The notes below the pieces were generated by a model. It saw only the letters and a list, made by a program, of their open reading frames with translations. It was not told the DNA's origin and made no database searches. A DNA stretch of 64,000 bases from CAYVOV01 sp964453525 (GTDB lineage: Bacteria; Chloroflexota; Dehalococcoidia; Dehalococcoidales; UBA2162), in the NCBI GenBank assembly GCA_964453525.1, contig CAYVOV010000017.1:1-64000 (forward strand), given 5' to 3'. A program made the position numbers and the translations under genes. This document shows, one piece after another, positions 53,840 through 62,883 of the stretch (position 1 is the stretch's first letter; each line of letters starts with the position of its first letter).

Positions 53840-53893
53840 AATAAAAATAGGCATCAGCGATCGCTGGATATTTCAGCGGTCTGCAAATGCCCC
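53840..53893 (-). promoter_or_regulatory. Leader hairpin with U-tract (candidate attenuator) of lipoprotein 2
   Basis: On the minus strand GGCATTTGC pairs with GCTGATGCC and CGCTG with CAGCG, followed by TATTTTTATTT. It starts about 70 nt after the predicted transcription start and is preceded by AAAATATGC, as in the leader of lipoprotein 1. Confidence 0.6.
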
Positions 53894-53971
53894 TGCCCTG
53901 CAATGCATATTTTCGCTACTTCATAAATAGTAGGCGATTTTCTGGATTATCTACATTTTCCTGTTTGGTGG

Positions 53972-54000
53972 AGTATATTCTCAAATCAATTATTTGTCAA
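53972..54000 (-). promoter_or_regulatory. Consensus promoter of lipoprotein 2
   Basis: Minus-strand TTGACA (54000-53995), 17 bases, TATACT (53977-53972): identical hexamers and spacing to the promoter of lipoprotein 1. The predicted leader is about 415 nt. Confidence 0.8.
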
Positions 54001-54057
54001 TAGATAAAAAAGTGGGTTCTGTTTGCATTTGGTTGTTTTTCTTTGCCTCACCCCTTG

Positions 54058-54115
54058 CCCCTCTCCGGCCTGAACCATTGAGAATTGTTGAAAAGCATTT
54101 AAGGCCGGAGAGGGG
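54058..54115. repeat. Large palindrome in intergenic region
   Basis: CCCCTCTCCGGCCT and AGGCCGGAGAGGGG form a perfect 14-bp inverted repeat with a 30-base loop. It lies between the HdrB-like gene and the lipoprotein promoter and may insulate the two. Confidence 0.75.
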
Positions 54116-54157
54116 AGAAATATAGAGAGGGGGCAGAGCCTCCTCTCTCAAACTCCT

Positions 54158-54212
54158 TCCCCCTCAAACAATAATATAATATCGACAATAAACGGGTACT
54201 GTTTGAGGGGGA
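54158..54212. repeat. Second large palindrome in intergenic region
   Basis: TCCCCCTCAAACA and TGTTTGAGGGGGA form a perfect 13-bp inverted repeat with a 29-base loop, 42 bases from the preceding palindrome. Confidence 0.75.
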
Positions 54213-54295
54213 TAAAGGGGGTGACAAATTTATACCGACCAAAACTGAATAGTACCATAAATGGTTAGCCTTGTAAGGTGAAACAAGATTCGGTT

Positions 54296-55216
54296 TTATA
54301 CCATTGAGGCCGACCAAGCCGCCGTGGGTTTACCGGTTACTGCCTCCAGTAACAATGTACCAAGCATGAGCACCTTTTGGCCTGCGCTATCAAGGTTGCG
54401 ACGGCATTCAAGACAAGGCGTTACGATATAGTCAAGTTTATTATCCTTAGCTATTTTGATGACCTCGTGTAGTCCTTTAGGCGAAGCTTGACAGCATATG
54501 TTGTTGGGAAGGTCCATTACCTCCAGGCCCTCAATGCGGTCGACCCAGGAGTGGTAGGTTTCAAAGTCGAAATTAAAATTAGGGTTCATCGCTTTCTTGA
54601 AACCCAAGCAACCACGGTAGTAGCCTACCCTGGCCGGTTCTACTACCTTGAGCTTTTTAACCTTTTTCAAAGGTTCAGTCAGGAGATCCAGTCCATATCC
54701 GACGGTCATCTCGGTACTTCTGGTGTCTGCGTACTGCGACAGAGCAGCACACATGTGGCAGAACTGGAATACATGCTTAGCCCCTAACTTCCTGGCTTCT
54801 TCGATGTTTCTCTCAGCCAGACTTTTCACCTTGGATACCGCATCGTCCCATTCATCGGGAGTCGCCCTGCCTAAAATGGTCCAACCACAGCAGTATCTCG
54901 TAGGCAGCAGGTTGTATTCTATTCCCAGCGCATTAAGTAACTGAAAATAAGGGCCAAGCGCTACAGGTCCAGATAGACCTGAGTTGGCGCAACCATCAAC
55001 TACCACGTTCTCCGCCCCGCGAGTCGGTTTAGCGCCAATCTTCTGAAGATTCATAGCCCTAGTCCGGTGGACAGAGTAAGGGAGTTCGCCCCGCTCCAGG
55101 TTTTCCCACACCCTGTCCGAAGACCAGGAGTCCACAGGCTCACCAAACCACTTTTCATCGAACCATCTACCCCATCCCCATTTGTACATCGGTGTTTTAG
55201 CTAATCTTTTATCCAT
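54296..55216 (-). CDS. HdrB-like double-CCG-domain Fe-S protein
   Basis: A 306-residue protein with two complete CCG motifs: C76, C109-C110, C153-x2-C156, and C203, C241-C242, C268-x2-C271. CCG domains hold the unusual clusters of heterodisulfide reductase HdrB and related subunits of lactate, glycerol-3-phosphate and succinate oxidoreductases. Here there is no HdrA, HdrC or flavoprotein partner beside it, so the electron partner is unknown. AAGGAGAG precedes the ATG. It is divergent from the MFS gene. A thiol/disulfide redox role is inferred. Confidence 0.85.
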   Translation of the reverse strand: MDKRLAKTPMYKWGWGRWFDEKWFGEPVDSWSSDRVWENLERGELPYSVHRTRAMNLQKIGAKPTRGAENVVVDGCANSGLSGPVALGPYFQLLNALGIEYNLLPTRYCCGWTILGRATPDEWDDAVSKVKSLAERNIEEARKLGAKHVFQFCHMCAALSQYADTRSTEMTVGYGLDLLTEPLKKVKKLKVVEPARVGYYRGCLGFKKAMNPNFNFDFETYHSWVDRIEGLEVMDLPNNICCQASPKGLHEVIKIAKDNKLDYIVTPCLECRRNLDSAGQKVLMLGTLLLEAVTGKPTAAWSASMV

Positions 55217-55582
55217 TTTCTCTCCTTTTTATTTAAACCAGCGTTTTGATCAGTTCATTGGTAATTGCACACGAGAAAATATTTCAAAACCCAATAAATC
55301 AATCATATTCGTAACCAATTACCCATAATTTATGTTATTAGATCTTTATACTCTATACTATACCCTAATTTCTCTAATAACATGAGTCGAACTCCCCCCG
55401 AAACGATGCTTTGTCTCGTTTAACTTATCTCCATTGTTGGTATGTCATGATTGCCCGAAAACGATTAAATAAGTGATGAAAGAGAAATTGAATTGACCAA
55501 TCTCTCCCTGGCAAATATCACGTAAGATTGACCTGAAGAAGTCCAACCTATAAGATTTATTAGTATTTCACCCGGATAATCT
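55217..55582. other. Divergent promoter region, no gene
   Basis: A+T-rich, between the HdrB-like and MFS genes. It holds overlapping TATACTC/TATACTATACC sequences near 55340-55365 that could serve as -10 boxes, but no clear -35 partner was seen. Confidence 0.35.
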
Positions 55583-56782
55583 ATGCTCAAATATCTGCAG
55601 ATAAAAACTGGTATCGGGGGAGAGATGGCAGCTGTACTGGCTGTCATGGGACTCAGTATCCTGGCAATGAGTCTTCTCAACCCGATATTACCCCTGTATT
55701 TAACCTCCATTGACATTGGGCCGGTAGTACTAGGGTCGATGCTTTCCGTTTCAATGTTTGGTATGGCTATCGGTGAGGTAGGTTGGGGATGGCTGGCAGA
55801 CCGAACAGGGATGCGGGTGGCAATGATTGCGGGCACTTTTTTCAGCGGTCTTTCGGTGCTTCTATTTGTCTTTACCCAGAATGTCCCGGCCATTTTCGGT
55901 ATATTTATTCTTTGGGGATTTCTGCGTTCTGCCGTGTTCGGACCGGCCCGTGGTTACATAGGTACCTTTGCCCCTACCTTGAAAAAAGCCACCTTTATGG
56001 CTTTTTCAGCGGTTATGTTTTCGGCTTCCAGCAGCCTCGGAGCGCTTCCCAGCGGTTTCCTTGTAGATTCTCTGGGTTATAACTCTGTATTTTATACCTC
56101 ACTGGCAGTTTCTATCCTAGGAGGAACAATAGCACTTACCGGTATCAAACAGCGCCGGACCTCTGGTGAAAAAGTCCGGAGTGAAGGTACTTTGGAAACT
56201 ATCGAGCCAGAGGGAAAATTCAACCTGTTTGCCCTTACCCCACAGTGTGTTGTGACAGCCTTGAGGTTCCTTGGGATGGGATTCATGATGACCTTCCTAC
56301 CTCTCCACGCAACCCAGATTGTGGGAATAGATATCACCTTGGTAGGGGTCCTTTTTACCATAGGCGGTCTGGTAAACCTCGTTCTGTCCGTTCCTATGGG
56401 AATGCTGGCGGACCGGGCCGGTAAAAAAGCAATGATGATAAGCGGTTTGATAGCATCGGCCGGATCGATGGTAGGAATAGCCTTCGCCGGGAATTTTGGC
56501 TGGCTTGTTCTATTTATTGTTCTGAATGGCATCGGCATGGCGCTGTTCAGTCCGGCGGCACTCGGATTACTTTCGGACTCCGTACCGTTTCATCGACAGA
56601 GTACTGCTATGGGATTTTACGGAGGAGTCTGTGAGAATATCGGAATTCTCGGCGGTTCTGCACTGGGAGGAATCATCTGGGATGCCTGGGGTCCCCAGCC
56701 GACTTTTTTTATAGGGGCTATTACGAGTGGTCTCGCTGCGATCGTCTGCCTTACCTTGGTTAAAAATGTAGCTCGGAGGTAA
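55583..56782 (+). CDS. Major facilitator superfamily transporter
   Basis: A 399-residue protein with 12 predicted membrane helices in two sets of six. MFS motif A is seen after helix 2 (GWLADRTGMRVAMIAG) and again in the second half (GMLADRAGKKAMMISG). A soluble loop of about 35 residues separates the halves. The pattern fits drug-H+ antiporter-like exporters, but the substrate is unknown. The ribosome site before the ATG is weak; a later ATG (at 55625) has GGGGGAG but would remove the cytoplasmic start. Confidence 0.87.
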   Translation: MLKYLQIKTGIGGEMAAVLAVMGLSILAMSLLNPILPLYLTSIDIGPVVLGSMLSVSMFGMAIGEVGWGWLADRTGMRVAMIAGTFFSGLSVLLFVFTQNVPAIFGIFILWGFLRSAVFGPARGYIGTFAPTLKKATFMAFSAVMFSASSSLGALPSGFLVDSLGYNSVFYTSLAVSILGGTIALTGIKQRRTSGEKVRSEGTLETIEPEGKFNLFALTPQCVVTALRFLGMGFMMTFLPLHATQIVGIDITLVGVLFTIGGLVNLVLSVPMGMLADRAGKKAMMISGLIASAGSMVGIAFAGNFGWLVLFIVLNGIGMALFSPAALGLLSDSVPFHRQSTAMGFYGGVCENIGILGGSALGGIIWDAWGPQPTFFIGAITSGLAAIVCLTLVKNVARR

Positions 56783-57248
56783 TAAGACTTTACCTATTCT
56801 TCTGTGCTTATTAATGCCTGTTTCACAACCTAGGAAGATCAATAAGATACTCCAGTCCGGAATTTTTTTACTTACTCCCAGAAATTCCGACCCCGTTGAA
56901 CTTAAAAAAGACCTGTTGAAGTACCCCCTGCTCAACCTGTTCAGGCACAGCCAGGGCAGGGAGACCCTGGCGAAGGAAAGAGAAAGCATGGTGGAAGTAG
57001 AGTCTCCCTGAAACAATTTTGCGTATTAGAGATAAAAACTCGCTACCTTAAGCTAATATGTAGGCTTTATTATAAGACATTGTGAAAGATATCAACCTAA
57101 CAGTTCCACCACGTTTTCCTAGGAATATCAGTTATTTTTGACTAAATCATATCCTTGGGAATGTCAATGTTTATATGGTAACATCTGATCTATAGCAACA
57201 GTCAGTAGTGGATAGTCCTAACATACAGCAACGTCTCACTTATCCGTT
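56783..57248. other. Gap without a supported gene
   Basis: Lies between the convergent MFS and PD40 genes. A 65-codon plus-strand frame (56814-57011) has no ribosome site and no recognisable domain, so I do not call it. No terminator with a clear U-tract was found. Confidence 0.4.
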
Positions 57249-58379
57249 CTATGGTGAGGAAGAAGCATCCCCTTCGACGACAGGACGGCTGGTCAGGCGT
57301 TGCTGATTGGAGCCGTCGGCATCCATCACGTATATCCTACCATTCCACCCATCTTGTTTCCGCGCGGACGAGAAAACAATACGGGAGCTATCCGGCGACC
57401 AGGAGGGCCACCTGTCTGGCATAATAGGGTTATCGGTCAGGCGTTGCTGGTTGGTGCCGTCGGCATTCATCACGTATATTTCATCCTCCCTATCACGGTT
57501 TGACGCAAAGGCAATGCGGGTGCCATCCGGAGACCAGGAAGGTTGCTCGTCATCAGCGGGATTGTCGGTCAGGCGTTGCTGGTTGGAGCCGTCAGCATCC
57601 ATTACGTATATCTCACCATTTCCGTTACGGTAAGACACAAAAACAATGCGGGTGCTATCCGGTGACCAGGAAGGATATGCGTCGTCGGCAGGATTGTTGG
57701 TAAGGCGCCGCTGGTTAGAGCCATCAGCATCCATCACGTATATCTCACGGTTTCGGTTCCCATTACGGTTAGATGTGAACACGATGTGGGAGCCATCAGG
57801 TGACCAGGAAGGATATCCATCATCGGCAGGGTTGTCGGTCAGGCGTTGCTGGTTAGAGCCGTCGGCATCCATCACATATATATCCCAATTCCTGTCACGC
57901 ATAGACGTGAAAGCAATATGGTTGCCATCCGGTGACCAAGAACAACTGTCTGGCATATCGCTAAACCAGTCGTCAGTAGGATTATCGGTCAGGCGTTGCT
58001 GGTTGGTGCCGTCGGCATCCATCAGGTATATCTCACTGTTCCCGTCACGGTCAGACACGAATGCAATATGGTTGCCGTCCGGTGAACAGGAAGGTCCCCA
58101 GTCTTGGCCATCCCCACCGCCAAATACTATAAACCAGCATACACTTGAAATCATAATGCCTAATGAACACATGACAACTCCAGCAACTGTCATACGTTTA
58201 TTGGGTCTGGATTTTATCAGAGTAAAAATGCCCAGTATCAGCCCCACAACAGATGCCGACGAAATAATAGCTAATATTGCCACTAATCCGGATGGTGGTA
58301 TGGGTAGTTTAAAAGGAATCAATATGATGAGCAAGGGAACCAAGGATATTATCCCCAGAATTAATACTGCAATACTCAT
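57249..58379 (-). CDS. Membrane-anchored PD40/TolB-like six-bladed propeller protein
   Basis: A 376-residue protein. Three membrane helices fill residues about 3-90, then six PD40 repeats of about 43 residues follow, each containing SWSPDGxxIxFxSxRxxxxEIYVMDADGSNQQRLTDNP. Six blades suffice for a TolB-like propeller. The repeats are also very similar at DNA level, suggesting recent tandem amplification. The ATG has GAGGGTGA upstream. The propeller should lie outside the membrane and may bind proteins or ligands; partner unknown. Confidence 0.87.
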   Translation of the reverse strand: MSIAVLILGIISLVPLLIILIPFKLPIPPSGLVAILAIISSASVVGLILGIFTLIKSRPNKRMTVAGVVMCSLGIMISSVCWFIVFGGGDGQDWGPSCSPDGNHIAFVSDRDGNSEIYLMDADGTNQQRLTDNPTDDWFSDMPDSCSWSPDGNHIAFTSMRDRNWDIYVMDADGSNQQRLTDNPADDGYPSWSPDGSHIVFTSNRNGNRNREIYVMDADGSNQRRLTNNPADDAYPSWSPDSTRIVFVSYRNGNGEIYVMDADGSNQQRLTDNPADDEQPSWSPDGTRIAFASNRDREDEIYVMNADGTNQQRLTDNPIMPDRWPSWSPDSSRIVFSSARKQDGWNGRIYVMDADGSNQQRLTSRPVVEGDASSSP

Positions 58380-58914
58380 TTTTTATCACCCTCACGGTTC
58401 GTTTTTCTGGGTTTGAGGCTTGTCTTGTTCAGTCGTTACTTGAACTGCAGGCTTTGTTATAATGTCACCCGATCTGGTTATGGTTACCATCTACAATTAT
58501 ATAACGAAAACTGTGCTAAAATGTAAGCTTAATAAGCGGTAAAAACTGTAATTGATAAGGGTAAGTGGATATTGTGTTTCTTCAGGGGGATAGTTTAATC
58601 AAGAGGGCCAAAATCTTAATAATAAGAAGCCATTTCTTGTGAAAAACGCCTTAGCCAAGAAACTTAACTGCGGTACCAATAATTTGGCCTGACCTTACAT
58701 CAACAATCACAATAGTACACAAACGTATATCATATGGCCTAAATGGCAATACGGTATTTATGCCAGTCTCAGCACACAGTACGGAACACCTCCTAAGTCA
58801 AACACCATTAATATTGAGATGACCTTTCTGTCTAAACAAATTGATACTTTTAATACTTATTGTTGTGTTCTACTCGTAATAAAATATACCCAAATCGTTC
58901 CAAGAGGTACCAAG
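58380..58914. other. Divergent upstream region, no gene
   Basis: A+T-rich, between the PD40 gene and the HTH gene. It contains an extended -10 sequence TGTTATAAT (58455-58463) on the plus strand without a good -35 box. No coding frame or hairpin is convincing. The HTH frame is open back to 58819, but its ribosome site and family similarity begin at 58915. Confidence 0.4.
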
Positions 58915-59121
58915 ATGCCTGTAAAAGTAAATGGTCAGATCTATTATCGGACTGCCGATGTTTGCAGGGAAGCTGGCATAAGTAGAACTACTTTCTTTCG
59001 ATGGTTAAAAGAAGGTGTTCTGGAGGATGTTGCTCTGAGAGACAGAAGAGGATGGAGATTATTCTCAGAAAATGATGTTAAAAGAATCGTGGACGAGGCA
59101 ATGAAGACAAATGTAATCTAG
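58915..59121 (+). CDS. MerR/excisionase-like HTH protein
   Basis: A 68-residue single winged-helix protein: YYRTADVCREAGISRTTFFRWLKEG then the wing RDRRGWRLFSENDVKRIVDEA. It resembles the DNA-binding head of MerR-type regulators without an effector domain. AGAGGT lies eight bases before the ATG. It lies 61 bases upstream of the histidine kinase gene on the same strand and may regulate or belong to that cluster. Confidence 0.78.
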   Translation: MPVKVNGQIYYRTADVCREAGISRTTFFRWLKEGVLEDVALRDRRGWRLFSENDVKRIVDEAMKTNVI

Positions 59122-59182
59122 ATATTATGCGTACCTGGACTTTTTATTGCGAATTTTATGAATACCCATAGCCTGAGGTTAG

Positions 59183-61252
59183 ATGTATCGAAGAACTATC
59201 ATGAAAGATACTGATAAAACAAAAGAACAACTCGTGAATGAACTGGTTGAATTACGCCAACGAACTACTAAATTAGAGGCATTAGAAACCGAGCGTAAGC
59301 GGGCGCAGGAGAGACTAAAGCAAAATGAGGCCATGCTTGCCGAAGCCCAACACATTGCTCACATTGGAAGCTGGGAGTTGGATATCATCTCCAATACATT
59401 GACTTGGTCCGATGAAGTCTACCGAATGTTTGGACTGAAACCACAGCAATTTGGAGCAACTTATGAAGCGTTTCTAGATAACATCCACCCGGATGACAGA
59501 GAAATGGTGAACGAAGCCTATAATAAATCGGTAGAAACTAAGACTCCGTACGACATCGTCCATCGACTGTTGCTGAAAGACGGCACCATCAAATATGTCA
59601 ACGAAAGGTGTAAAACTTCCTATAATCATGACGGGAAGCCTATTCGTTCGATTGGAACGGTACAGGACATCACTGAGCGCAAGCAGGCAGAAGAGTTACT
59701 AGAGAAATCAAGGAAGCAGTACAGAGATATTGCCGAAAATTCCGTGCTGGGGATGGCAGTTTATATTCCCGGTCGACCGCTTGTATTCGCTAATAAACGT
59801 CTGAGTGAAATTACAGGTTACTCATTAGAAGAGATCACATCTCCCCACTTCAATTTCATGGTTTTATTCGCCGAGGAAGACCGACAATTAATTATAGCAA
59901 ACATAAAGAGACGTTTGGCCGGCGAGAATGTCCAGCCTTATGAGTCTATGCTTATTCCTAGAACGGGGGACCACAAATGGGTCAGGATTTACAATATCAA
60001 CACGGAATATGAAGGAGAATCTACCATTCAAGTACAACTCCTGGACATCACTGAACGCAAACGAGCTGAAGATGCGCTCCGAAAAAGCGAAGAGAGCTAT
60101 CGTTACCTGTTTGATAATGCCAATGACCTTATTCAGAGTGTTGCGCCTGATGGCCATTTTCTTTACGTTAATAAGGCATGGCAGCAAGTACTGGGATACA
60201 GTGAGGAAGAAATCCCACATCTTCAGGTTTGGGATATAATCCATCCCGACTCTATGGAGCACTGTATGGAAATTTTCCAGAAAGTTATGTCAGGCGAAGC
60301 AGCGAGCAACGTAGAAACCGTTTTTATGGCAAAGGACGGAAGCCCCATTTCTATTGAGGGCAACGCCCATTGCAGGTTTGAGGACGGCAAACCTATAGCC
60401 ACTCAGGGTATTTTCCGTGACGTCACCGAGCGCAAACGGGCAGAGGAAGAGCTAAATAAGCTTTACAAGGAAGTCAAGGCATTAAACCTGGAACTAGAGG
60501 AAAAAGTCAGAGAGAGAACAAGACAACTTGAGGAATCAGTTCAAGTCGCTGAAGTTGCCAACCGGGCAAAATCAGAATTTCTAGCCAACATGAGCCACGA
60601 ACTAAGAACACCGCTCAATGCCGTTATTGGTTTTTCGCAGGTCTTGCAGGAACAGTACTTCGGTAAGCTCAACGAGAAGCAGGCAGAGTACGTGAACGAT
60701 ATTCTGGAGAGTGGCCAGCACCTCCTTGCCCTTATCAATGATATCCTTGACCTTTCCAAGATAGAGGCTGGCAAGATGGAACTTGAATTATCCAAGGTGA
60801 AAATAAAAGATTTGCTGGAAGGCAGCTTAGTTATGATTAAAGAGAAGGCACTAGTTCACGGGATAAGCCTTGATATCCACACTGCAAGAGATCTGGAAAA
60901 TCTAGAAATCATGGCTGATGAACGAAAGCTCAAACAGGTCATGTTCAATCTTCTTTCTAATGCCGCCAAATTTACCCCTGATGGTGGTGCCATCAGGGTG
61001 GAGGGCAAGAAGGAAAAGAAAGAGCTCATTATCAGTGTCTCAGATACCGGTATTGGTATTGCTCCTGATGACCAGGAGAAGATTTTCAGGGAGTTTTATC
61101 AAGTCAAAGGTACCATCGTAGATAAAACACCCGGTACAGGATTGGGGCTACCACTGAGCAAGAATATCATCGAGATGCATGGTGGAAGGATATGGATAGA
61201 AAGCGAGGGGCAGGGTAAAGGCAGTCGTTTCACCTTCACCCTGCCTATTTGA
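59183..61252 (+). CDS. Soluble three-PAS sensor histidine kinase
   Basis: A 689-residue cytoplasmic kinase with no membrane helix. A coiled N-terminus (residues 10-50) precedes three PAS-PAC modules (about 50-172, 178-300, 303-425), each ending in a DITERK/DVTERK signature. A coiled coil (430-465) leads to HisKA with phospho-acceptor His472 in MSHELRTPLNAV. The ATPase domain has the N box NLLSNAAKFTPDGG, G1 DTGIGIAP and G2 GTGLGL. It is followed by three stand-alone receivers, its likely partners. Signal unknown; a redox or small-molecule cue sensed by PAS is plausible. A second in-frame ATG lies six codons in. Confidence 0.93.
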   Translation: MYRRTIMKDTDKTKEQLVNELVELRQRTTKLEALETERKRAQERLKQNEAMLAEAQHIAHIGSWELDIISNTLTWSDEVYRMFGLKPQQFGATYEAFLDNIHPDDREMVNEAYNKSVETKTPYDIVHRLLLKDGTIKYVNERCKTSYNHDGKPIRSIGTVQDITERKQAEELLEKSRKQYRDIAENSVLGMAVYIPGRPLVFANKRLSEITGYSLEEITSPHFNFMVLFAEEDRQLIIANIKRRLAGENVQPYESMLIPRTGDHKWVRIYNINTEYEGESTIQVQLLDITERKRAEDALRKSEESYRYLFDNANDLIQSVAPDGHFLYVNKAWQQVLGYSEEEIPHLQVWDIIHPDSMEHCMEIFQKVMSGEAASNVETVFMAKDGSPISIEGNAHCRFEDGKPIATQGIFRDVTERKRAEEELNKLYKEVKALNLELEEKVRERTRQLEESVQVAEVANRAKSEFLANMSHELRTPLNAVIGFSQVLQEQYFGKLNEKQAEYVNDILESGQHLLALINDILDLSKIEAGKMELELSKVKIKDLLEGSLVMIKEKALVHGISLDIHTARDLENLEIMADERKLKQVMFNLLSNAAKFTPDGGAIRVEGKKEKKELIISVSDTGIGIAPDDQEKIFREFYQVKGTIVDKTPGTGLGLPLSKNIIEMHGGRIWIESEGQGKGSRFTFTLPI

Positions 61253-61377
61253 AAATCGGTCCGGATGTGAAATTACGTTACAGGGTAACAGTTCTAAAGG
61301 GGAGTGGGGGGTATTCAAAAGGGAGCTAGGTTGAAACGCCAACTCAGGTACGACGACACACGTCGAAGGAGGGGCAC

Positions 61378-61752
61378 ATGGCTAAGACGATACTGATTGT
61401 TGAAGATGACTCGAAACAATTAACCTTGGCTCGGGATATACTAAAACATGCTGGATTTAAAACTCTTGAAGCGACTAACGGTGAGGAAGGAGTGAAATTG
61501 GCCAAGAAGCATAAACCAGACCTTATTTTTATGGATATTATGATGCCAAAGATGGATGGCTATACTGCCTGCAACGAAATTAAAAAGGATAAGTCCACCA
61601 AAGCGATACCGGTAGTAATGCTTACAGCCCTGGATTTACCACTAAACATTAAACTTGCTGATGAAGTGGGGTCTGACGGATATGTAACCAAGCCCCTGGT
61701 TTTAAACGAGGAGCTAATGGATATCATTAACAAGTTCTCGCCATCTTCATGA
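61378..61752 (+). CDS. Stand-alone receiver-domain response regulator 1
   Basis: A 124-residue CheY-like receiver: acidic pair VEDD (residues 9-11), phospho-acceptor Asp53 in FMDIMMPKMDG, Thr in VMLTAL and switch Lys in YVTKPLV. No output domain. GGAGG precedes the ATG. It is probably phosphorylated by the kinase encoded just upstream and acts by protein contact or phosphorelay. Confidence 0.93.
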   Translation: MAKTILIVEDDSKQLTLARDILKHAGFKTLEATNGEEGVKLAKKHKPDLIFMDIMMPKMDGYTACNEIKKDKSTKAIPVVMLTALDLPLNIKLADEVGSDGYVTKPLVLNEELMDIINKFSPSS

Positions 61753-61786
61753 GTATTATTTATTTCTTGATAAGGAGGAATGATGG

Positions 61787-62155
61787 ATGGCTAGAACGAT
61801 ATTGATCGTTGAGGATGACCCAAAGAATTTAATATTATTCCGCGACTTGCTACAGGTAAATGGCTATGAAACTATCGAAGCAAATAATGGCAAGCAGGGT
61901 GTCGAATTAGCAAGAGTACAAAAACCGGACCTTATATTGATGGATATGCAGATGCCAGAGATGGACGGACTAGAGGCTACCCGAATCATTAAGGCAGATG
62001 CTACTACCAGTAATATCCCGGTGATAGCCATAACCTCCTATGCTATGAAGGGGGATGAAGAAAAGATACTTGAGGCAGGGTGTGATGGGTATCTCGCCAA
62101 ACCTATCGATATTAAGGAACTCTTGAAAGAAGTGAATGAGTATTTGTCAGAATAA
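61787..62155 (+). CDS. Stand-alone receiver-domain response regulator 2
   Basis: A 122-residue CheY/DivK-like receiver with VEDD, phospho-acceptor Asp53 (LMDMQMPEMDG), Thr in IAITSYAM and switch Lys in YLAKPID. It is similar to receiver 1 (MAxTILIVEDD start) and probably arose by duplication. AAGGAGG lies upstream. No output domain. Same operon as the kinase. Confidence 0.93.
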   Translation: MARTILIVEDDPKNLILFRDLLQVNGYETIEANNGKQGVELARVQKPDLILMDMQMPEMDGLEATRIIKADATTSNIPVIAITSYAMKGDEEKILEAGCDGYLAKPIDIKELLKEVNEYLSE

Positions 62156-62163
62156 GGAGAAAC

Positions 62164-62370
62164 ATATCCGCTACGGAGACTAAAATTACGAACGAGCTTT
62201 TGGTCAGGTATCTGAACGAGCAATTGGTTTCGGAATATAAGGCTATATTCAACTATCTCTACCATTCGTCCAGGGTTAAAGGTTCGGTAGTTCCTTTAGA
62301 GAAGAAGCACATCATAAAAAATTAGAGGAGATACTTAACAAAGTTAAAGATTCCTATAGGGGGAAAAAGA
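62164..62370 (+). pseudogene. Decayed ferritin-like (diiron four-helix) gene
   Basis: Between two receiver genes one frame reads TNELLVRYLNEQLVSEYKAI then FNYLYHSSRVKG, the first helix of rubrerythrin/ferritin-like proteins. After a change of frame near 62290 the sequence continues FREEAHHKKLEEILNKVKDS, the metal-binding second helix (E-x2-H type). There is no proper start codon, the first frame stops at 62323, and the second two helices are missing. It is best read as a remnant. Confidence 0.5.
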
Positions 62371-62371
62371 A

Positions 62372-62785
62372 ATGCAGAATAAGTCTAAAATTCTGGTCGT
62401 TGACGATGATGACCGCAACCTTCGTCTGATAGAAGCTTTGCTTGTTCCAGAGGGTTATGAAGTAGTGCTGACTCACAGTGGTGAGGAGGGTCTGGAAAAG
62501 ATCAGAGAGGCGCGACCTGATATTGTACTGCTGGACATCATGATGCCGGGTATGAGCGGCTACGATGTTCTTCGTGTTGTACGCCAGCAATCCAATATTC
62601 CTGTAATCATGCTCACCGCGAAAAAAGAAGTAGCTGATGCAGTTGAATCTTTTCATCTCGGTGCGGACGATTATGTGAGAAAGCCCTTTAAGAAAAGCGA
62701 ACTTCTCTCTCGCATCAAGGTAAAGCTAAGACGTGCCGAATCAGAACCTACACCACCAATGTCTGAGGGAAAAGCAGAAGAATAA
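62372..62785 (+). CDS. Stand-alone receiver-domain response regulator 3
   Basis: A 137-residue receiver: VVDDDD (residues 9-14), phospho-acceptor Asp55 (LLDIMMPGMSG), Thr in IMLTAKK and switch Lys in YVRKPFK. Its pattern is closer to OmpR-type receivers than the other two, but it ends in a hydrophilic tail (ESEPTPPMSEGKAEE) with no DNA-binding domain. GGGGG precedes the ATG. It ends the run of signalling genes before a membrane sensor. Confidence 0.92.
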   Translation: MQNKSKILVVDDDDRNLRLIEALLVPEGYEVVLTHSGEEGLEKIREARPDIVLLDIMMPGMSGYDVLRVVRQQSNIPVIMLTAKKEVADAVESFHLGADDYVRKPFKKSELLSRIKVKLRRAESEPTPPMSEGKAEE

Positions 62786-62883
62786 CAAACTGAAGATTTT
62801 GTCTGTGATGACCCTAATCTGTGTCTTATGTGGGCAATTTCAATTCTTCTGGACTGCGAAGATTAACTGTAAGCAATATCATA

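Noticed and set aside
56814..57011. Plus-strand frame of 65 codons after the MFS gene
   Set aside because: No ribosome site or recognised domain; it may be a gene remnant but there is no evidence.
57290..58080. Regular periodic repeat of about 130 bp that could be mistaken for a CRISPR-like or satellite array
   Set aside because: It is the coding sequence of the six PD40 blades; the period is about 43 codons and the frame is open throughout.
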